Positions 12,401 through 18,296 of a stretch of DNA of 64,000 nucleotides are shown piece after piece. Positions within the stretch are counted from its first letter, which is position 1. Each line of letters starts with the position of its first letter. This DNA comes from Vibrio sp. HB236076. GTDB lineage: Bacteria; Pseudomonadota; Gammaproteobacteria; Enterobacterales; Vibrionaceae. The translations under genes and the position numbers were made by a program. The notes beneath the pieces are model-generated. The model made no database searches. It worked only from the letters and a program-made list of their open reading frames with translations, and was not told where the DNA came from. Location: the NCBI RefSeq assembly GCF_040957575.1, contig NZ_CP162601.1, positions 2,170,001-2,234,000 on the forward strand, given 5' to 3'.

Positions 12401-15400
12401 CTGACATCGGTTGGCTCTGTCACATAGGCGCCGTTTTCAACTACTGCCTCGACGCTCACTTCATTGGTGCCGTCGCTTAATACCACGGTCACCGTTTGAC
12501 CGTCTTCCACGTCCGTCACGCTGCCGCGCACCACGACCTCAGCGCTTTCGCCGTTGCCATTGATCACACCATCCTCGGTTTTATCGATGCTAGTGGTGAT
12601 CGCCGCGGTGTTATCCAGCTCAACACTGTCTGGCGCTGAGACCACAGGGTTACCGGCCACATCCGTGACGCTGGCGGTGGCGCTAATCGTGCCATCGGCA
12701 AAAGCGCTGACATCGGTCGGCTCTGTGACATACGCGCCGTTTTCAACCACGGCTTCAACGCTCACTTCATTGGTGCCGTCGCTTAATACCACGGTCACCG
12801 TTTGACCGTCTTCAACATCCGTCACGCTGCCGCGCACAACAACTTGAGCGCTTTCGCCGTTGCCGTTGATCACACCATCATCGGTTTTATCAATACTGGT
12901 GGTAATAGCAGCGGTGTTATCCAGCTCAACACTGTCTGGCGCTGAGACCACCGGGTTACCGGCGACATCCGTGACGCTGGCGGTCGCGCTAATCGCGCCA
13001 TCGGCAAAGGCACTGACATCGGTGGCTTCAGTCACGTACTCGCCGTTTTCAACCACGGCTTCAACGCTGACTTCGTTCGTACCATCAGAAAGAACGACAG
13101 TCACCGTTTGACCGTCTTCAACGTCCGTCACGCTGCCGCGCACAACAACTTGAGCGCTTTCGCCGTTGCCATTGATCACGCTGTCAGCGGTTTTATCAAT
13201 GCTGGTAGTGATGACGGCGGTGTTATCCAGCTCAACACTATCTTCGGCTGAAATCGGGTTACCGGCGACATCCGACACGCTGGCGGTCGCGGTAATGGTG
13301 CCATCAACAAAGGCGCTGACATCGGTTGGCTCTGTCACATAGGCGCCGTTTTCGACCACGGCTTCAACGCTCACTTCGTTCATACCATCAGAAAGAATAA
13401 CGGTCACGGTCTGACCGTCTTCAACATCACTAACCGACCCGCGCACAACAACTTGATCGCTTTCGCCGTTGCCGTTGATCACGCCATCATCGGTTTTATC
13501 GATGCTAGTGGTAATAGCAGCGGTGTTATCCAGCTCAACACTGTCTGGCGCTGAGACCACAGGGTTACCGGCCACATCCGTGACGCTGGCGGTCGCGCTA
13601 ATGGTGCCATCGGCAAAAGCGCTGACATCGGTGGCTTCAGTCACATACGAGCCGTTTTCAACCACGGCACTCACGCTGACTTGATTGTTGCCATCGGAAA
13701 GTACCACGGTGACGGTCTGACCGTCTTCCACGTCCGTCACACTGCCGCGCACAACAACTTGAGCGCTTTCCCCATTGCCGTTGATCACGCCATCATCGGT
13801 TTTATCGATGCTGGTAGTAATCGCCGCGGTGTTATCAAGCTCAACGCTGTCTTCAGCTGCAATCGGGTTGCCCGCCACATCCGACACGCTGGCGGTCGCG
13901 CTAATGGTGCCATCGGCAAAAGCGCTGACATCGGTGGCTTCAGTCACATACGCGCCGTTTTCAACCACGGCACTCACGCTGACTTGATTGTTGCCATCGG
14001 AAAGTACCACGGTGACGGTCTGACCGTCTTCCACGTCCGTCACACTGCCGCGCACAACAACTTGAGCGCTTTCCCCATTGCCGTTGATCACGCCATCATC
14101 GGTTTTATCGATGCTGGTAGTAATCGCCGCGGTGTTATCAAGCTCAACGCTGTCTTCAGCTGCAATCGGGTTGCCCGCCACATCCGACACGCTGGCGGTG
14201 GCGGTTATGGTACCATCGACAAAGGCGCTGACATCGGTTGGCTCTGTCACGTACTCGCCGTTTTCAACCACGGCGGTCACGCTCACTTGATTGATTCCAT
14301 CGGAAAGTACCACGGTCACGGTTTGACCGTCTTCAACGTCAGTGACGCTGCCGCGCACTACAACTGCGGCGCTTTCGCCGTTGCCATTGATCACGCCATC
14401 CACCGTTTTATCTATACTAGTGGTAATGGCGGCAGTGTTATCTAGCTCAACACTGTCTGGCGCTGAGACCACAGAGTTACCCGCCACATCCGACACGCTG
14501 GCGGTGGCGGTTATGGTGCCATCGTTAAAGGCGCTGACATCGGTGGCATCAGTGACGTATTCACCGTTTTCGACTACCGCTTCAACGCTGACTTGATTCG
14601 TGCCATCAGAAAGAACGACAGTCACTGTCTGACCGTCTTCAACGTCAGTCACGCTGCCGCGCACCACGACCTCAGCGCTTTCGCCGTTGCCATTGATCAC
14701 GCTATCGGCTGTCTTGTCTATGCTGGTGGTAATAGCAGCGGTGTTATCTAGCTCAACACTGTCTGGCGCTGAGACCACAGGGTTACCGGCCACATCCGTG
14801 ACGCTGGCGGTGGCGCTAATCGTGCCATCGGCAAAGGCGCTGACATCGGTGGCTTCAGTCACGTACTCGCCGTTTTCAACCACGGCTTCAACGCTCACTT
14901 CATTGGTGCCGTCGCTTAATACCACGGTCACAGTCTGACCGTCTTCAACGTCAATGACGCTGCCGCGCACTACAACTGCGGCGCTTTCGCCGTTGCCATT
15001 GATCACGCCATCCACCGTTTTATCTATACTAGTGGTAATGGCGGCAGTGTTATCTAGCTCAACACTGTCTGGCGCTGAGACCACAGAGTTACCCGCCACA
15101 TCCGACACGCTGGCGGTGGCGGTTATGGTGCCATCGTTAAAGGCGCTGACATCGGTGGCATCAGTGACGTATTCACCGTTTTCGACTACCGCTTCAACGC
15201 TGACTTGATTCGTGCCATCAGAAAGAACGACAGTCACTGTCTGACCGTCTTCAACGTCCGTCACGCTGCCGCGCACCACGACCTCAGCGCTTTCGCCGTT
15301 GCCATTGATCACGCCATCATCGGTTTTATCAATGCTGGTAGTGATGACGGTGGTGTTATCCAGCTCAACACTGTCTGGCACTGAGACCACAGGGTTACCC

Positions 15401-17934
15401 GCCACATCCGACACGCTGGCAGTCGCAGTAATGGTGCCATCGACAAAGGCGCTGACATCGGTCGGCTCCGTCACATACGCGCCGTTTTCAACCACAGCTT
15501 CAACGCTGATTTCATTAATGCTATCAGAAAGAACGACAGTGACCGTCTGACCGTCTTCGACATCGCTAACCGACCCGCGCACGACGACGACAGCGCTTTC
15601 CCCATTGCCATTGATCACGCCATCGTCGGTTTTATCTATGCTAGCGGTAATTGCGGCGATGTTATCAAACTCAACACTGTCTTGGGCACTTGCTTGATTT
15701 CCTGCTAAATCGCTAACCGTCGCTTCTACGGTAACATCTGATGCAAAAAAATGACTAACATCTATATTCTCAGCTATGTAACTACCACCAACAACGCGAC
15801 TTTCAACGACAATCTCTGAGTTAACCCCATCACTAATGGTTAGTGTTACTTGCTGGCTATCTTCCACTCCCGTGACTGTCCCTGAAATTGTCAACTGAGT
15901 ACTTTCTGCATGATTGATAACACTATCGTCGGTCTTGGATATTTGTGTCGTGATCTCAGCAGTTGTATCTAGCTCAACAAAATCTGTCGCTTGCTGAGTA
16001 TTGCCCGCTGAATCCGTTGTTTCAGCGACTAAAGTTAGCGTTCCGTCAGTTAAACCAGACACATCTAATGCATTAGACGTATAAGCACTATTATTAACCT
16101 CAACCTGTGTTGTAATAGTATTTCCATCAATATCACTTATTGTAATGAATACCCGTTGACCATCGTCTATTCCATTGACTTGCCCATCAACAACTAAAAC
16201 TTTATTTTCAGCCGGTTGTAATGTTCTTAACTCATTACTTGCATCAGCAACGCTACTGATCACGCCATCTGTGGTTTTGTTAATACTGGTACTGAGAATT
16301 AAGGTTGTATCTAATTCAACGCTTATAACATTAGATGCAATATTGTCTGCAAAATCTGTCGCTTGAACTTCGATCGTTAAAAGGCCATCGTCTAAATTGC
16401 TTAAATCAATACTATCGGCACTAAATAGACTATTGGAAACCTCACTCGTCACAACAATATTTTGCCCTACTTGATCGGTAATCGTGACAAAGACTTTCTG
16501 TCCATCTTCAATATCATTGACACTACCGCTGATAGTCACATTTTGACTAGAACTTTGGTTGATAAAGCCGCTATCATTATTGTCAATGCTCACATCAATA
16601 GTCGCGTTAGTATCGTAGCGAATTTGTGTTTCGGCTGTCGTTGTATTGCCAAGCGTATCGATACTTTTGGCGTTGAAGGTTAAAAGGCCATCATTGAGAT
16701 CAGCTGTACTCATGGTAGCCTGATATTCTCCGTCGACGACTTGAGTGGTTACATTAATTTGACGCCCAGATTCATCTGTAACGCTGATGGTCACATCTTG
16801 CCCGTCTTCAATATCACTGACTTGACCTCTGACAATTAGGCTGTTTTCTTCATTCTCGTTAATAACATCACTATCATAACCTTCAACTTCGATACTTATT
16901 GAAGCAGTAGAATCTTTGGTGACGGTAAACGAAGAAGCGGCATCATTACCAGCCACATCAACAACCGTCGCTAATAGGGTGTATTCACCATCATCAACAT
17001 TTGTAAGGTCAACAGCTTCTACCAACCATTGGCTGTCAACGACCGTTGTTTGATATTCGTTAACCGTATTGCCATCACTGTCCAACACATTTAAAGCCAC
17101 CGTACGCCCATCTTGAATACCATTAACCGTTCCAGATACATCGAATGAGCCTTGAGTTTTGTCATCGTTACTTTCATCAAAGTCAATTTCAGCCAGGGTA
17201 TCTTTAACTTTAACCTCACTGGCTGCATCATCTTGATCGCCACCAACCAGCAACACTGTTGCAGTCAGTTCACCGTCACTCAGACTAGTAATATCAATAC
17301 CGGTAATAGACCAAGCACCATTTTCAACTTCACCAGTGCGTACGATTGAATCGCCATTGCTGTCCAAAAAAGAAATTTGGATTGTTCGTCCATCCGCGAC
17401 ATTATCCGCAGCACCAGACACTTCAAGAGAGTCAGCATCATAACGATTAATCCAAACGTCAGTGCCCCCAAGACTACCAAAAGTAAAGCGCGGTGCAGGG
17501 TCGATATCAGCTGGAGGTTCTGGCGCAATTTCCGTTTGTTCAATTGGGGCCGTCTCGTAACCCGATTCAGGGATAATAATTTGACCATCACGCATCAAAA
17601 GTTGAAAACCAGACTGACCATCACTACTTTCTTCGTTCGAAGTTTGAGCACTGCTCAGTGCTTCCGCGGTTGAAAAGGCACTAAATTGTGAGGAACTATT
17701 ATTAATCGAAGCGATAATGTCTTGGGGAATAGAGATGGATTGCTGATCATCAGGCAAAACAATTTCTTCATTCTCATAAGAAATGTCATTGGCATTGAGA
17801 CGCGGAACATCGGCTTGAATTTGCGAGGCGTCTTCAATTTCCATCCATTCACCACTGTCAAGAATCACCCAAGTTGTCTCGAGTAATTCCACTACTGCGA
17901 CTGCATTATCGATAATATCCACATTGGTACCCAT
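1..17934 (-). CDS. Giant Ig-like-repeat surface adhesin (RTX/BapA/LapA-like), 3' end outside window
   Basis: The frame is open from the ATG at 17934 to base 1, giving 5,978 codons, with an in-frame TGA directly before the start. Codon phase was checked at about 1-480, 3.4, 8.0, 13.7 and 17.9 kb and is unbroken. Residues 1-150 are acidic and low-complexity, with no Sec signal and no LapA-type retention module that I recognise. Residues about 150-5,820 form roughly 55 Ig-like domains of about 101 residues. Typical motifs are VEDGQTVTV, then DVSAFxDGTITATA, then SDVAGNP and DSVELDNTAAI, then IDKTDDGVINGNGES. The conserved Asp residues at domain junctions suggest calcium-stiffened linkers, as in SiiE-type adhesins (inference). 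Residues beyond about 5,820 change type. By analogy with BapA, SiiE and LapA, the protein is probably exported by a type I system through a C-terminal signal not seen here, and mediates adhesion or biofilm formation. No convincing Shine-Dalgarno precedes the start. Confidence 0.88.
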   Translation of the reverse strand, partial: MGTNVDIIDNAVAVVELLETTWVILDSGEWMEIEDASQIQADVPRLNANDISYENEEIVLPDDQQSISIPQDIIASINNSSSQFSAFSTAEALSSAQTSNEESSDGQSGFQLLMRDGQIIIPESGYETAPIEQTEIAPEPPADIDPAPRFTFGSLGGTDVWINRYDADSLEVSGAADNVADGRTIQISFLDSNGDSIVRTGEVENGAWSITGIDITSLSDGELTATVLLVGGDQDDAASEVKVKDTLAEIDFDESNDDKTQGSFDVSGTVNGIQDGRTVALNVLDSDGNTVNEYQTTVVDSQWLVEAVDLTNVDDGEYTLLATVVDVAGNDAASSFTVTKDSTASISIEVEGYDSDVINENEENSLIVRGQVSDIEDGQDVTISVTDESGRQINVTTQVVDGEYQATMSTADLNDGLLTFNAKSIDTLGNTTTAETQIRYDTNATIDVSIDNNDSGFINQSSSQNVTISGSVNDIEDGQKVFVTITDQVGQNIVVTSEVSNSLFSADSIDLSNLDDGLLTIEVQATDFADNIASNVISVELDTTLILSTSINKTTDGVISSVADASNELRTLQPAENKVLVVDGQVNGIDDGQRVFITISDIDGNTITTQVEVNNSAYTSNALDVSGLTDGTLTLVAETTDSAGNTQQATDFVELDTTAEITTQISKTDDSVINHAESTQLTISGTVTGVEDSQQVTLTISDGVNSEIVVESRVVGGSYIAENIDVSHFFASDVTVEATVSDLAGNQASAQDSVEFDNIAAITASIDKTDDGVINGNGESAVVVVRGSVSDVEDGQTVTVVLSDSINEISVEAVVENGAYVTEPTDVSAFVDGTITATASVSDVAGNPVVSVPDSVELDNTTVITTSIDKTDDGVINGNGESAEVVVRGSVTDVEDGQTVTVVLSDGTNQVSVEAVVENGEYVTDATDVSAFNDGTITATASVSDVAGNSVVSAPDSVELDNTAAITTSIDKTVDGVINGNGESAAVVVRGSVIDVEDGQTVTVVLSDGTNEVSVEAVVENGEYVTEATDVSAFADGTISATASVTDVAGNPVVSAPDSVELDNTAAITTSIDKTADSVINGNGESAEVVVRGSVTDVEDGQTVTVVLSDGTNQVSVEAVVENGEYVTDATDVSAFNDGTITATASVSDVAGNSVVSAPDSVELDNTAAITTSIDKTVDGVINGNGESAAVVVRGSVTDVEDGQTVTVVLSDGINQVSVTAVVENGEYVTEPTDVSAFVDGTITATASVSDVAGNPIAAEDSVELDNTAAITTSIDKTDDGVINGNGESAQVVVRGSVTDVEDGQTVTVVLSDGNNQVSVSAVVENGAYVTEATDVSAFADGTISATASVSDVAGNPIAAEDSVELDNTAAITTSIDKTDDGVINGNGESAQVVVRGSVTDVEDGQTVTVVLSDGNNQVSVSAVVENGSYVTEATDVSAFADGTISATASVTDVAGNPVVSAPDSVELDNTAAITTSIDKTDDGVINGNGESDQVVVRGSVSDVEDGQTVTVILSDGMNEVSVEAVVENGAYVTEPTDVSAFVDGTITATASVSDVAGNPISAEDSVELDNTAVITTSIDKTADSVINGNGESAQVVVRGSVTDVEDGQTVTVVLSDGTNEVSVEAVVENGEYVTEATDVSAFADGAISATASVTDVAGNPVVSAPDSVELDNTAAITTSIDKTDDGVINGNGESAQVVVRGSVTDVEDGQTVTVVLSDGTNEVSVEAVVENGAYVTEPTDVSAFADGTISATASVTDVAGNPVVSAPDSVELDNTAAITTSIDKTEDGVINGNGESAEVVVRGSVTDVEDGQTVTVVLSDGTNEVSVEAVVENGAYVTEPTDVSAFADGTITATASVSDVAGNPISAEDSVELDNTAAITTSIDKTDDGVINGNGESAQVVVRGSVSDVEDGQTVTVVLSDGTNEVSVEAVVENGEYVTEATDVSAFADGTISATASVSDVAGNPISAEDSVELDNTAVITTSIDKTADSVINGNGESAQVVVRGSVTDVEDGQTVTVVLSDGTNEISVEAVVENGAYVTEPTDVSAFVDGTISATASVSDVAGNPISAEDSVELDNTAVITTSIDKTDDGVINGNGESAQVVVRGSVSDVEDGQTVTVVLSDGTNQVSVEAVVENGEYVTEPTDVSAFVDGTISATASVSDVAGNSISAEDNVELDNTAAITASIDKTDDGVINGNGESAAVVVRGSVTDVEDGQTVTVVLSDGINQVSVTAVVENGEYVTEPTDVSAFVDGTIAATASVSDVAGNPISAEDSVELDNTAVITTSIDKTADSVINGNGESAQVVVRGSVSDVEDGQTVTVVLSDGTNQVSVEAVVENGEYVTDATDVSAFVDGTITATASVSDVAGNPISAEDSVELDNTAAITASIDKTDDGVINGNGESAAVVVRGSVTDVEDGQTVTVVFSDGINQVSVTAVVENGEYVTEPTDVSAFVDGTITATASVSDVAGNPIAAEDSVELDNTAVITTSIDKTADGVINGNGESAQVVVRGSVTDVEDGQTVTVVLSDGSNEVSVEAVVENGEYVTEATDVSAFVDGTISATASVSDVAGNPISAEDSVELDNTAAITTSIDKTDDGVINGNGESAQVVVRGSVTDVEDGQTVTVVLSDGTNEVSVEAVVENGEYVTEATDVSAFVDGTISATASVSDVAGNPISAEDSVELDNTAAITTSIDKTADSVINGNGESAAVVVRGSVTDVEDGQTVTVVLSDGTNEVSVEAVVENGEYVTEATDVSAFADGTISATASVSDVAGNPISAEDSVELDNTAAITASIDKTADSVINGNGESAAVVVRGSVTDVEDGQTVTVVLSDGINQVSVTAVVENGEYVTEPTDVSAFVDGTITATASVSDVAGNPISAEDSVELDNTAAITTSIDKTEDGVINGNGESAEVVVRGSVTDVEDGQTVTVVLSDGTNEVSVEAVVENGAYVTEPTDVSAFADGTISATASVTDVAGNPVVSAPDSVELDNTAAITTSIDKTEDGVINGNGESAEVVVRGSVTDVEDGQTVTVVLSDGTNEVSVEAVVENGAYVTEPTDVSAFADGTITATASVSDVAGNPISAEDSVELDNTAAITTSIDKTDDGVINGNGESAQVVVRGSVSDVEDGQTVTVVLSDGTNEVSVEAVVENGEYVTEATDVSAFADGTISATASVSDVAGNPISAEDSVELDNTAVITTSIDKTADSVINGNGESAQVVVRGSVTDVEDGQTVTVVLSDGTNEISVEAVVENGAYVTEPTDVSAFVDGTISATASVSDVAGNPISAEDSVELDNTAAITTSIDKTEDGVINGNGESAEVVVRGSVSDVEDGQTVTVVLSDGTNEVSVEAVVENGEYVTEATDVSAFVDGTITATASVSDVAGNPISAEDSVELDNTAEITVSLNDTDQIINQFEQDSVVFSGSVTDIEPGQPITLTLTDSNDQEKSVTTNIDQNGQWQVTSDQVQELADGDIVVHVAVSDQALNPAEANVTFVKDTQASLTIAIEQTDDGVINGNEEQSLMSLSGTVAEIEDGQSVLIQVSDGVNPTIEVSASVVDGLYRVENIDISSLNNGTITASASTQDVAGNTASAADSVQHDKLASITVDIDDTSDFVINGNSENTQVDISGTVSDIEDDQVVTVVVSDGSESLTFTAQVNNGRYLIEGVDLSSLNDGTLTAVASALDVAGNLAQNSDTAEHDKIANTTIEVDATDLVVNNSEKGHVVVTGVVEDIETGQTVSVTFSDGSLSKTVTTSVDDNGQWQIEPSDISDLADGEISAQVSIFDQAGNEATNSSVFEKDTQATITLDVNDDVINAAEDEAVVISGQVGDVESTNVVTLTFTDQFNSDLVLENIALDEQGRWTVSNADISTLSDGQIDVAVSVFDDAGNEAVNHANFIKDTQATTSLTVADDLVNATEQQSVLISGQSAEIEPTNTAKATFTDSDNKQVVIDGIALDGDGAWSVNADISSLLDGNINVLISIFDDAGNEAVSQSSFEKDTQAEVSVNVGDDEYINAQEQNSAVIAGNVDDIEAGQEVDITLKDSDNSIVLTGTVEVDDQGNWQLESSILRFLSDGEYSVEVSSEDIAGNPAVDVLNFTKDTLASTTIALSDNVFNATEVNDLSVTGVVSDIELTNKVSVTLTDTDGKTITLDNIDIDSDGQWQINNQDISTLADGSITVSVNVSDLAGNTATNQASFVKDTYAELSVEIDDTADDVINGNSENTAVTLSGTALGIEDGRTVTVEVTDGTATLTFSAEVSNEAYVINNADISDLADGTITANASASDSAGNQVTAQDAAIHDKTGVTTIEVATGNDNAINTSEQGSVVVSGVIEEADSTQTATVVFTDENDDTVEISGVAIDSDGNWAIDSTSISDLADGEITVSVSALDVEGNLATNNTTFSKDTTIDITVDINDTDDNVINGNNENTQVAITGTTTGVEDGQTVTVTVRDGDGNSEIFTATVSNNAYQISGADVSALNDGTLTARAEVSDVAGNSDFAEDSATHDKTASTTIEVASGDDVVNSDEQSNVVISGVVAEADESQTATVTFSDEQGQSVVVNNVAVNSDGEWQIAPSDISSLDDGEITVSVSVLDVEGNLAQNTTSFNKDTYANLSVEIDDTADDVINGNSENTTVTLSGLALGIEDGRTVTVEVTDGTETLTFSAEVSNEAYVINNADISDLADGTITANASASDSAGNQVTAQDTAIHDKTGVTTIEVATGNDNAINTSEQATVVVSGVIEEADSTQTATVVFTDENDDTVEIRGVAIDSDGNWAIDSTSISGLADGEIAVSVSALDVEGNLATNNTTFSKDTTIDITVDINDTDDNVINGNSENTQVVITGTTTGVEDGQTVTVTVRDGDGNSEVFTATVSDNAYQVNGADVSALNDGTLTARAEVSDVAGNSDFAEDSATHDKTASTTIEVASGDDVVNSSEQTHFQVSGQVTDIENTQAVKVTLIDSDEQPMVIENIAIDSDGGWQLPETNISILADGDIRVTVSVFDQAGNEAINSTQFNKDTQASITIATEDNDVLINDVEKTAVVITGQSSEIEVGRTIDLVIEDTLGETVETQVTIAEGGQWVSEALDLSALSDGALSITATGTDLAGNEAIGTLNVVKDTQSGISVEIDDDNRINNEEQADARVSGQVTDVEANQVVDVTIKNAAGESVFTGTAVVDELGNWQLDSSILSVLSDGDYRAEVSTSDVAGNPSSSFVDFTKDTQASTTIELADDVVNGTEQTAVSISGQVDNIEDTNTVSVTLTDADGKTITLDNIDIDSDGQWQITDQDISTLADGSITVSVNVSDLAGNTATNQASFVKDTYAELSVEIDDTADDVINGNSENTAVTLSGSALGIEDGRTVTVEVTDGTETLTFSAEVSNEAYVINNADISGLADGTITANASASDSAGNQVTAQDTAIHDKTGVTTIEVATGNDNAINTSEQGSVVVSGVIEEADSTQTATVVFTDENDDTVEISGVAIDSDGNWAIDSTSISDLADGEIAVSVSALDVEGNLATNNTTFSKDTTIDITVDINDTDDNVINGNSENTQVAITGTTTGVEDGQTVTVTVRDGDGNSEIFTATVSNNVYQISSADVSALNDGTLTARAEVSDVAGNSDFAEDSATHDKTASTTIEVASGDDVVNSDEQSNVVISGVVAEADESQTATVTFSDEQGQSVVVNNVAVNSDGEWQITPSDISSLDDGEITVSVSVLDVEGNLAQNTTSLTKDTTVNIDIDTTENGINSRAFKAGDITSLSGSTDAEQGSIVTLVVSDGVNQETINTAVDANGEWQANGIDVSGLNETQPWTITASVSDNAGNLAQDDTPILDALDTQTLNENDLLEGGTSTATSNVNSSNAALSLSADQSGLAGLTVDNQAVSVAVASDGQSLEVRDSNNNLVISIVLLGTQVSTTLHASVDHESASLSTDIFVDALQTDSDGTSELIVVPTELVINDSAPISQDDTYTVTEALTGDDNNGNLLDNDTT
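781..2163 (-). repeat. Segmental duplication copy A within adhesin gene
   Basis: About 1.38 kb that matches 4135-5517 at a constant offset of 3,354 bp with only scattered differences by eye. The similarity starts near the shared TTGTTGTGTTTTGCG and ends at the shared GGTGATGGTCTT. The part from about 1030 to 2000 also matches 3160-4130 (offset 2,130). Confidence 0.8.
3160..4130 (-). repeat. Segmental duplication, third partial copy
   Basis: About 0.97 kb that matches 1030-2000 (offset 2,130) and 4384-5354 (offset 1,224) with scattered mismatches. It covers a little over three Ig units, so the same block is present three times in the first 5.5 kb of the window. Confidence 0.7.
4135..5517 (-). 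repeat. Segmental duplication copy B within adhesin gene
   Basis: Partner of 781-2163 at offset 3,354 bp. Both copies keep the reading frame, and the length difference between flanks is a whole number of Ig units, as expected of in-frame unequal recombination. Confidence 0.8.
8081..9159 (-). repeat. 1,079-bp perfect duplication, copy 1
   Basis: Base-by-base reading finds no difference from 11720-12798. The block is bounded by mismatches at 8080/11719 and 9160/12799. The offset of 3,639 bp equals eleven 303-bp units plus one 306-bp unit. Confidence 0.9.
11720..12798 (-). repeat. 1,079-bp perfect duplication, copy 2
   Basis: Second copy of 8081-9159. It covers about 3.5 Ig units of the array, and the neighbouring units are clearly less similar, so it arose by a recent block duplication or gene conversion. 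Confidence 0.9.
14343..14646 (-). repeat. Single-unit exact duplication, copy 1
   Basis: These 304 bp are identical to 14955-15258 at offset 612 bp (two 306-bp units), bounded by mismatches at 14342/14954 and 14647/15259. One different unit lies between the copies. Confidence 0.85.
14955..15258 (-). repeat. Single-unit exact duplication, copy 2
   Basis: Partner of 14343-14646. This two-unit step differs from the 12-unit step of the larger duplication, so at least two separate events have shaped the array. Confidence 0.85.
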
Positions 17935-18296
17935 TCATTTGTTGCGATCATTAAGCTATCTGCAATAGCCCAGGGAAGTTGAGTCTGCTTTTGTGCATCA
18001 AACTGAGTACACACAAAAATAACAATGACCTAACCATAAGATTAGCTTATGTTTTTTGATAAACAATCACTGAGTTTTTACAAATGAAACAGAAATGTAA
18101 AAATGCCGCAGGAGTCGCATCTTTCCACAATAAAGCATGACAAAAGTCAATGTTTTGGCTTTTTTTCTTGCATTATAAAAAATAGCAAAAAATACTTAAG
18201 CAATTGAAATTAAATAACATATTTAAAAGTCTTTCATTCAAAAACAAAGATGTTCATTTTTTTGACATGTGTATCAATAGCTTTAGAGAATAAACA
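17935..18296 (-). promoter_or_regulatory. AT-rich gap ahead of giant adhesin gene
   Basis: This 362-bp gene-free stretch lies between the adhesin start and the downstream end of the next gene. It must hold the adhesin promoter, but I cannot choose a single -35/-10 pair. It is strongly AT-rich, and its one distinctive structure is the inverted repeat at 18075-18103. Confidence 0.5.
18075..18103. promoter_or_regulatory. 8-bp perfect inverted repeat upstream of adhesin gene
   Basis: TTTTTACA at 18075-18082 and TGTAAAAA at 18096-18103 are perfect inverted copies separated by 13 bp, about 140 bp upstream of the adhesin start. The half-sites and spacing fit a dimeric transcription factor site. The regulator is unknown. 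Confidence 0.35.

Larger units (their letters stand above)
7727..15660 (-). repeat. Central near-identical tandem array, about 26 units of 303 or 306 bp
   Basis: Landmarks recur every 303 or 306 bp (for example 8006, 8309, 8915, 9221, 10130, 10433, 11039). Two subtypes are visible. The 303-bp unit encodes GNPISAEDSVELDN. The 306-bp unit has one extra codon and encodes GNPVVSAPDSVELDN. Local copying is also visible: 13651-13896 equals 13954-14199. The units encode adhesin residues of about 760 to 3,410. The high DNA identity compared with the flanking arrays points to recent expansion or homogenisation. Confidence 0.92.

Noticed and set aside
13681..14445. 254-residue plus-strand frame, and many 60-150-residue plus-strand frames across 583-16683
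   Set aside because: They lie opposite the giant adhesin gene, repeat with its 303/306-bp unit, lack ribosome sites and exist only because the repeat codons contain few antisense stops.
7727..15660. Regular repeat array considered as a CRISPR or satellite
   Set aside because: The unit is 303 or 306 bp, always a multiple of three and in frame with the adhesin, with no short repeat-spacer structure.
17480..17934. LapA-type N-terminal retention module with a periplasmic protease site
   Set aside because: I could not find the expected fold pattern or an A-A-G type cleavage motif in the first 150 residues.
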